Part shown: in pieces, positions 57,637 through 64,000 of the stretch
Numbering within the stretch: position 1 is the first letter of the stretch
Layout: each line of letters begins with the position of its first letter
Assembly (NCBI GenBank): GCA_028023455.1
Contig: JAQFVV010012983.1
Coordinates: 126,001 to 190,000 of the forward strand
Length of the DNA stretch: 64,000 nucleotides
Direction of reading: 5' to 3'
Source: Epiperipatus broadwayi
Taxonomy: Eukaryota; Onychophora; Udeonychophora; Euonychophora; Peripatidae
Program-made: the position numbers and the translations under genes
Notes under the pieces: model-generated
Database searches by the model: none
The model's input: the letters and a program-made list of their open reading frames with translations, nothing else
What the model was told of the DNA's origin: nothing

Positions 57637-59311
57637 TATTATATATAGCTTAGTCTAACTTCCATAGGAAAGGCCGTTTAATTGTTAAATTACCACTAAG
57701 TAAAAAAAAATTTAATTAAATACTTATAATATAATTAAATCCCATGTTTTTTGTAATATATAATTTCCAGTTTTTCTCCGATCAACCAAACACTGCTAAA
57801 TAAATCTTTCAGCACCTATATACTAACTGGATTACTATGTTAATGGAAAAAGACCATTATATGCATCAGCTATCTTAAATGTTCACATGCATTATGTAGA
57901 ATGTTGGGTAAATGCTATATTTAATTATATTATTTTTGTAAACACCATTTAGAGCAGTCATGTGATCAATATTAGTAAGTTAGCATAAATACCACCATAC
58001 AAACTGGAACCAGTGTTCATTTAAATATTAATAGAATATTAGCTATCCAATAATTGCTAATAATAAAAAAAATATATTTATGATATCTAACACATAAACA
58101 TTTCTTTTCTGATGATCACTTTATATATGGGTCATATTTTTATATAAATTCAATTTTTATATTTAATAATTGGGATGTTGTAAAGATCATATAGCATAGC
58201 TATAAAAATACTAGTTATACTTTCAAATCATCACCAACTTATACCCATCTGCATGAGGGTTAATATAATTCAGCCATTATTTTAACATCAAGGTTCAAAG
58301 CTGAGATCTCTTATAACATTTTTTATTATCAGAGGCACAGATTATCTGCCTAATGCTATTATATGCTATTAGTAGTTCAGTAGATAATGCTGGGAACCAA
58401 TAAAGATATCCATGAAGAGATGGCAGAACTATTTTCAACATAGACTTTGCAAATTTATCTATAAAGAGTCTCATGAAAAACTCCATAGATCTAAAGAGAT
58501 AATAAATAGACACTATGCAAGATTTCTACTATTTTCTCGATCATAATATTAGACAAAGGATATTTTCATATCATAGAGATAAAAAAGAGAATCATTGCAG
58601 AAGAGAGAATAGAAGTGGGCAGAGAAAACAATGTTATCCACCAAAGAGTGAAATCTTAGGCTAAAATCAGTCAAAATTGAGGAGTAACTGAGGCAAACTA
58701 CAGGAGAGTCACTTGAAAAAAATAAAATGTTGTAGAGATCAATTATCTAATTATTAAATAAGTGGGGAATATTTTTTTATTGATCATGAGTCAGAGGTAG
58801 GGGGAAAGAATTTATTATAGCATAGGGTAGTCATTCTCAATATTGGCAAATCTTCCAAAACCCATTTTTGTTGTTAAATCACCCACAGTTTCACCTCTTT
58901 TGTTATTTAAATAAGAAGGAGCACCAAAAGTAAAAAAAAAAAAAAAAGTTACTTTCAAAAACAAATCTATTAAATTTCTAGAAATTGCATTGAATGCACA
59001 AACCCACATTTTAATTCTGTTAATGGCTTCTAAGATATATTTCAGCTCAAAAAATTATTTACCCACCACATGCTATTTTAAATGCTACTTTTAGAGAAAA
59101 TTTTTATACTCTAAATTTTTTAAATGGCTATAGGGTAATTCCATTATCATTTAGCTCTTGTTCATCAAATTTACATCAAGCAATCTTCTAAACAAGCCAT
59201 ATTATAATCATCAAACTCTTATTTGTTACCAATTTATAAAAATGTTTTCTGTCCTTTTATTTGAAAACTATTTAAGTTTAAATTTTTGTGTTTCTTGTTT
59301 AATCAGGCCTG
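57637..59311. other. No gene recognised
   Basis: AT-rich. Frames at 58295-58513 and 58815-59009 have no family signature. Confidence 0.6.
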
Positions 59312-59325
59312 AAATTATTCATATT

Positions 59326-59441
59326 GTCTTGCGTTGTTAGCCGAGAGGTATCGCAGCCGCCATGCAAGCAAGTAGTTGGTTGCAGACGGTTGTGGGTTCG
59401 CGTCCCGGCCGATGCTATGACATATGAAAAGAAAAAAAAAA
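59326..59441 (+). mobile_element. tRNA-derived SINE, copy 3 (best preserved)
   Basis: A 116-bp element flanked by exact AAATTATTCATATT copies at 59312-59325 and 59442-59455. The A box is TAGCCGAGAGGTA (59338-59350) and the B box GGTTCGCGTCC (59395-59405). The 3' part ends GATGCTATGACATATG followed by GAAAAG and A14. The spacing and the long segment between boxes suggest a class II (Leu/Ser-like) tRNA ancestor. Confidence 0.85.
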
Positions 59442-59597
59442 AAATTATTCATATTTTTATAAATTAATATACCAGTGTAAACTAACATAATTTGAAAACA
59501 CATGAGATAGAAAGATTCATTTTTGATTGTGATTTACTGAATAGATATCCTACAGTGCCACTTGTTTACATGATACTATCAAGAATAAGGTAATCAT

Positions 59598-59683
59598 CAA
59601 GCATTGGTAGCTGAAAGGTCAGTGCAGACACCTTGCAAGCAAGCAGTTGCTTGCAGACAGTTGCCATGGGTTCGCTTCTGGCC
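59598..59683 (+). mobile_element. tRNA-derived SINE, copy 4 (truncated)
   Basis: CAAGCATTGGTAGCTGAAAGG start and a CCTTGCAAGCAAGCAGTTGC middle like the other copies. The B box is damaged and the sequence ends at TTCTGGCC without the A tail. Confidence 0.65.
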
Positions 59684-60228
59684 ATATTAATTGCTTTCTT
59701 ATTAATTTTCTCATAAATTCTCAGCATAAATCATAAGAAACCAGAATCATGATCAAACAGAATACTCATAGGAATGAGGCAAATCTTAAATAAAAATGGC
59801 ATAAATAATTTATTAGATAAATAATTAATTTCAACTGTCTCTTGGGAGATCATAAGAAATTTAAGTGCTGAATATGTCAGAATTAGAATCATTTCAAGTA
59901 CCTTACAATCCACACTCTGACATTCACCTATAATACTATGTCACAGTGGGCATTTATTTGATGAGCTTGATTAAATAATCATTTTTCATGGTTATATGTA
60001 CTCGCAGAAATCAATAATTAGCAATATCTTTTCATCTGTCAATTTATAACAGGCTAACATAACTATATGTCAGACTATTTCCAAAAGTACATATCTTTAA
60101 AAAATATCAAACTTTATTTAAAACTTTTTGCATACATTCACACAAATTATTACGTAACACAATGTTAATATTGAATTTCAAAAAACTCACACACTTCACT
60201 TTTTAGCAAAAAAAACTTTTATTATTGA
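59684..60228. other. No gene recognised
   Basis: AT-rich sequence, nothing identified. Confidence 0.55.
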
Positions 60229-60272
60229 TAACAGTTTCGACTGTACCATGCAGTCTTCATCAGATCTACAAA
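60229..60272 (-). ncRNA. Hammerhead-like motif E
   Basis: On the minus strand CTGATGA (60263-60257) is followed by an extra A, a 5-bp GACTG/CAGTC hairpin with a 7-base loop, GAAA (60238-60235) and CTGTTATC. Both core blocks are intact, but the inserted A at the base of helix II and a weak helix I make activity doubtful. Confidence 0.4.
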
Positions 60273-60419
60273 ATTTGAACATATATAAACATACAACCAT
60301 TAAATTACAATGTTGTAATATTATTCTCCTATCTTCTTGGGGTGTAAAAAGATCACATGATTTCTTATATTTACACAAGTTGTTAAAACAATAGAAGATT
60401 ATCAATACAATAGTGTTAC

Positions 60420-60880
60420 TCAGTGCAAGATATAGTAATCAACAGATGCTTGAAGGTTGTGCAATATTAGTGAGGATTGTTGTATCTGAGAGCAATATCT
60501 CCAAACTAGTTTTTGTATTATGGCTTTCATTAGTGATGGGTCTTAAATCAGAGAGGATAAACTAAAAAAACTAGTCAAGTGACTCTGAATGAGTACCACT
60601 GGATGGAAATTGTAGTGTACAATCTTCTAGCATCTGTTGATTAGTATAGCTTGTGCTAAAGTGGCACTATTGTTTGGAAAATTTGCTACTGTTTTTTCAG
60701 GTGTTGTAAGTCTGACAGGTGTCAGTTTTAGCATGGGAATCAGATAATAATATCACTCTAAACAGTTGTATACTAATCTCTGTGCTAATATTAACAATTG
60801 AATGTATTTGAAAAATTAAATAAAGTTTTAATTTTTCTAAAAAAATTTACCACTTAATATTAGATAACTGAAAGAGTCCA
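60420..60880. mobile_element. Decayed family B and family C pieces
   Basis: 60425-60560 (minus-like) and 60600-60690 (plus-like) resemble family B arms, for example TTCTAGCATCTGTTGATTAG and GTGGCACTATTG. 60695-60880 resembles family C (TTTTAGCATGGGAATC, TAACAATTGAATGTATTTG). The core motifs are lost. Confidence 0.5.
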
Positions 60881-61532
60881 ACATATCATTAATACTAAAT
60901 CTCATCTTCACCAAATTTTAGACAAAAATATGTTAACTGTTTATGACATTAACAATAGTCTCAAAGATGTTATTTCTCCACAGTTCAAATGAGTATAGTA
61001 TTCACCTGTAAATCTACCAAATGATTTGCAATCACAACCTTTAAACCATCATAATATATCTTAATATCTATATGTTTTGAAATTCCAAATATTTTTGCAA
61101 CTTTGCAACAGTGGATACATTAGAAATATAATTTCATAATATCAACAAATATTTGTTACAGAGTTACTGATAAGGGTAAGATATGTCACAATGACAAACA
61201 GTTGTGATGATGTGTTTAATGTTTTAGGGACCTAATGAAAACTATCTTGTTCTTTGTAATGGTTTATATCAATGGATATCCTAATTCATTCCAAGAGTAG
61301 ACTGATAGCATTACTAGTTTATTCATAACAGTATCATCTCTTACAATTTTTATTTTCTAAAAAATCTTTTCCAACTTCATCTATTCATTTTTTTATCATA
61401 TTCTAATGACAAATATTTTAACCAATATATTAATCAATAAAATAAACATGCACCACATATACCCAGATTAAACAATATTTTTACCCAGCTAATATATTTC
61501 TTCTACTTTAACTTCTCACTTCATCATCATCA
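60881..61532. other. No gene recognised
   Basis: AT-rich sequence ending in an ATC microsatellite near 61520-61535 that is the tail of the LINE fragment. Confidence 0.55.
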
Positions 61533-61768
61533 TCAACCATTATCAATCCACTGCAGGATGGAGGTCTCTCCAAGTTCAATCCATCTTCTCTGATCTTTAG
61601 CTTCTCTTCTCCACAACACCCTTGCACATTTTCCTATTCATCCATCCATCTCACATGTGGTCTCTTTCTGGGTCTTTTACAATCTCTTGGAATCCAGTTT
61701 AAGATTTCAATTGTCCATCTATTATCATCTCTCCTTGCAATATGTCCAGCCCAACTCCACTTCAGTTT
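61533..61768 (-). pseudogene. LINE (RTE-like) C-terminal tail
   Basis: Minus-strand reading gives WAGHIARRDDNRWTIEIL, WIPRDCKR and RPHVRWMDE, then after a frame change WRREAKDQRRWIELGE and QWIDNG before TGA at 61535-61533. This is the well-known C-terminal tail of endonuclease/reverse-transcriptase LINEs in many invertebrates, and the (TGA)n repeat right after the stop fits an RTE-type 3' end. One frame break, a stop and the lack of RT mark it as a truncated relic. Confidence 0.7.
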
Positions 61769-64000
61769 TTTTTTATTTTTTCAATGAGGTCAGTAACACC
61801 TGTTTGTTCTCACTTATGAGTATCTTAAGTATGGAAAATGGTTAGGACAGCATTGAATAGGGTTTACTGTGCATTACCATCTAGTATCTATGGATTATTC
61901 AATCTTACACTTTTATCAGAAATATACAGATTGTATTGTATTACTTTTTTAATATTGTATTGTTCAGATGTGTTGGTAATCTTTAAACATCTGATGTCTT
62001 GAGTCACTTTTTTTCTAATTAATCTTTTCATTGTTGGTTTTAAATGATAAGCAGCATTAGCTATTTTATTTTATTCACACTTCCACTGTTATAAATCAAT
62101 GTTACTGTAGTAATAATCAGTCCTCTAGTGTGTTTTTCTGCTAGTTTATAGTTTATTTATAAAAATATGAATATATATTTTAGTTTTTATATTTGTATAT
62201 AGATGTCAGGTCTAATCAAATAATATACAATGATCTGAATTCATTCACCTCTAGTACCAAACAATAAGAACTTTTTATATTTATTTTCAAAGAAACTTTA
62301 TTAGTGAAATATATGGCTACAAACTGTGATGTTCAGATGAAGAGCATGTGTCAGCAGGAACTTCTTACTTGGGAACTAGAGCTATCAGTGTTGATGCTTT
62401 TGTCAAATCTAGATGAAGAGAAAAAAAATGTATAGTTCGGCAGAGATAGCATAGCAGAATTGGGAATTTTAGTCACTGGTAATCTTGAAAAGTTTCCATG
62501 TATTTTCATAGATAAACTTAGTAGAGAGAATTTTGTCTTTACTTTGGATTTTTCTGAGGATTCCAAAGAAAATTGCAAGGGCATTTGTTTGTGGGATGTT
62601 GAATATTATTTTACATTGGGTGATCCATATGGAATATGTAATGAAGGTTGAGATTTTTATAATGGGGTAACCTTTAATTTAATTTGAAAGCTTATATTTT
62701 ACATTGCCAATATATTTACATATATTTCAATGATATTTTTATTAATAAAAATAAAATATGTTTAATTTTTATATGCATTGCCTTTTTAAGGATTTAAATA
62801 GCTCATATATAAAAGAAAAATGTTAATTTAATCTTAAACATAAATTTTTTTACTCAATATAAATTAAATGCATAAGGAAATTTTAATTTTATTATAATGT
62901 TTTTTGAACTAAAGATTATGTAAAATATAATTTTAAACCTTTCAATCTTTGCTAAAAAGATTAAAAGACAAAAATTAAACTCAAAATCTGCAGAGAAGTA
63001 TCTTAAATATTATTATTATCCAAACATAAATTCAAGGTGTTCATGAAATATATCTCACATCTCTCTATTTATTTCTTATTTATTGGGGGGGGGGGTCAAA
63101 GTGTTCCATTTGTGTTCTTCAGTGCTTCGTGCTGAAGTGATTCTTCTGGTTGACTCCCTTGTTATAGAATATAAAGTTTGTAATATTTATCTTTTTGCTG
63201 TTGCAAAAATGCTTTTGTAGCCTTGTTTATCTTTCTTTAATAATCTCTAAATTTTTTTATGTAAATTTTCACATTTCATCTTTAGTTCTGCCTCATTTGA
63301 CTTAATCTTAATATTTTTTATATTTAGAATAGATCCCATGAGTCATAAATAACTGTCTTTCCCATGATTCTCTATTCCAGTGGTGTTTCAAAAGTTGTTT
63401 TGTGTACGGTTTCCAATCCCATTGTGCAAATTTAACTAAATATTTTACTGAGACTGAATTCCTTTATTTAAAGATATTGCTTTTGCCTTATTTGTGAAAA
63501 AATAGATATGTTATTGACATAAGTTTAATATTTATTGTGATTCTCATCCTAAGGTGATCCTATCAATATAAACTGTTTCATTTTTAACATCTTGTAAGGA
63601 TGTGCAACATTTTCTGCTAATTGAAAATGAATCAATTTGATTTTTTATATGATGATCAGGTGACAATCATGTGATCTTGTGATTGTTTTAATGCCAAAAG
63701 ATTCTTCCACTAATCACTTGATTAAAGACATTTTGTATTAATTAGTCGCTTTGTCTGTCAATTTAATTTCTTTTCTTTCTTATTTAACAAACTTATTTTT
63801 AAGTCGATATTATTATCACATTTTTGTAATATTTTTTTTTAGATAAACACAAAATTTCTTTTATTCAGTCATCTGAGTGGCCATTGTGTCTAGATGTTGA
63901 AATGATCTTTGTTAAGACTTTTTTATCAGAAAACTTAGTTGATGTAGATATTTGCATCATAATGTAATAACTAATCTTACATAATGATACAAACGTTGCC
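61769..64000. other. No gene recognised
   Basis: 2.2 kb of AT-rich sequence with a G10 run at 63086-63095. A 63-codon frame at 62460-62651 has no family signature. Confidence 0.55.

Noticed and set aside
59326-59441. Functional tRNA gene
   Set aside because: A and B boxes are present, but the target duplication, A tail and other copies show it is a SINE.
62460-62651. 63-codon plus-strand frame of moderately normal composition
   Set aside because: No family match was recognised and the antisense strand is also open; no support as a gene.
1-64000. CRISPR-like or regularly spaced arrays
   Set aside because: The regular repeats found are adjacent tandem units without unique spacers, and the sequence is eukaryotic in character.

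Overview
This 64 kb window is very AT-rich and has no recognisable host gene, bacterial operon, rRNA gene or CRISPR array. It carries a metazoan-type Ty3/gypsy element, tRNA-derived SINEs, LINE and Penelope-like relics, many fold-back repeats and one 500-base run of N. It reads as an intergenic or intronic part of an invertebrate nuclear genome. The species cannot be named from the sequence.

Layout. Positions 1-7000 hold a Ty3/gypsy retrotransposon with gag, a nearly complete pol, a polypurine tract and part of a 3' LTR that runs into the gap (7001-7500). A 1.6 kb head-to-head array of ~414-bp hammerhead-ribozyme units follows (7531-9163). A second LTR element lies at 11683-13951 and has lost almost all of its pol. 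Fold-back elements occupy 14.8-21.2 kb, with a Penelope-like endonuclease tail at 17.05-17.34 kb. Repeats with hammerhead or hammerhead-like motifs recur at 20.7-24.3 kb. From 26.0 to 34.9 kb an old gypsy element lies on the minus strand, with one long solo LTR inside its 3' LTR and another inside its gag. From 36.7 to 39.6 kb a palindromic Penelope-like fragment is split by a second copy of one of those solo LTRs. From 40.2 to 42.4 kb lies a second copy of the other solo LTR, itself holding a SINE. From 43 to 61 kb there are more SINEs, ribozyme-bearing repeats (a 1.5 kb head-to-head array at 48.6-50.1 kb and a 479-bp unit at 57.1-57.6 kb), hairpin MITEs, a cysteine-rich transposase-like relic and a LINE tail.

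The most interesting signal is a set of short non-autonomous elements whose units contain the hammerhead core (CTGANGA, helix II, GAAA, helix III, TH). In three families (A, B and D) both core blocks are intact, helix I can be paired from the sequence, and helix III is a self-complementary word. Units are 413-414, 461 and 479 nt measured from cleavage site to cleavage site. Families A and B form inverted arrays in which both arms read outward from a central joint; family B insertions are flanked by 13-bp target duplications. This is the signature of retrozymes (circular-RNA retroelements) and of Penelope-like elements, whose endonuclease relics occur in the same window. Several related families, shared palindromic helices III and the outward-facing inverted arrays together make this the best candidate for an undescribed system. 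All pairings were read by eye; none was folded by computer.
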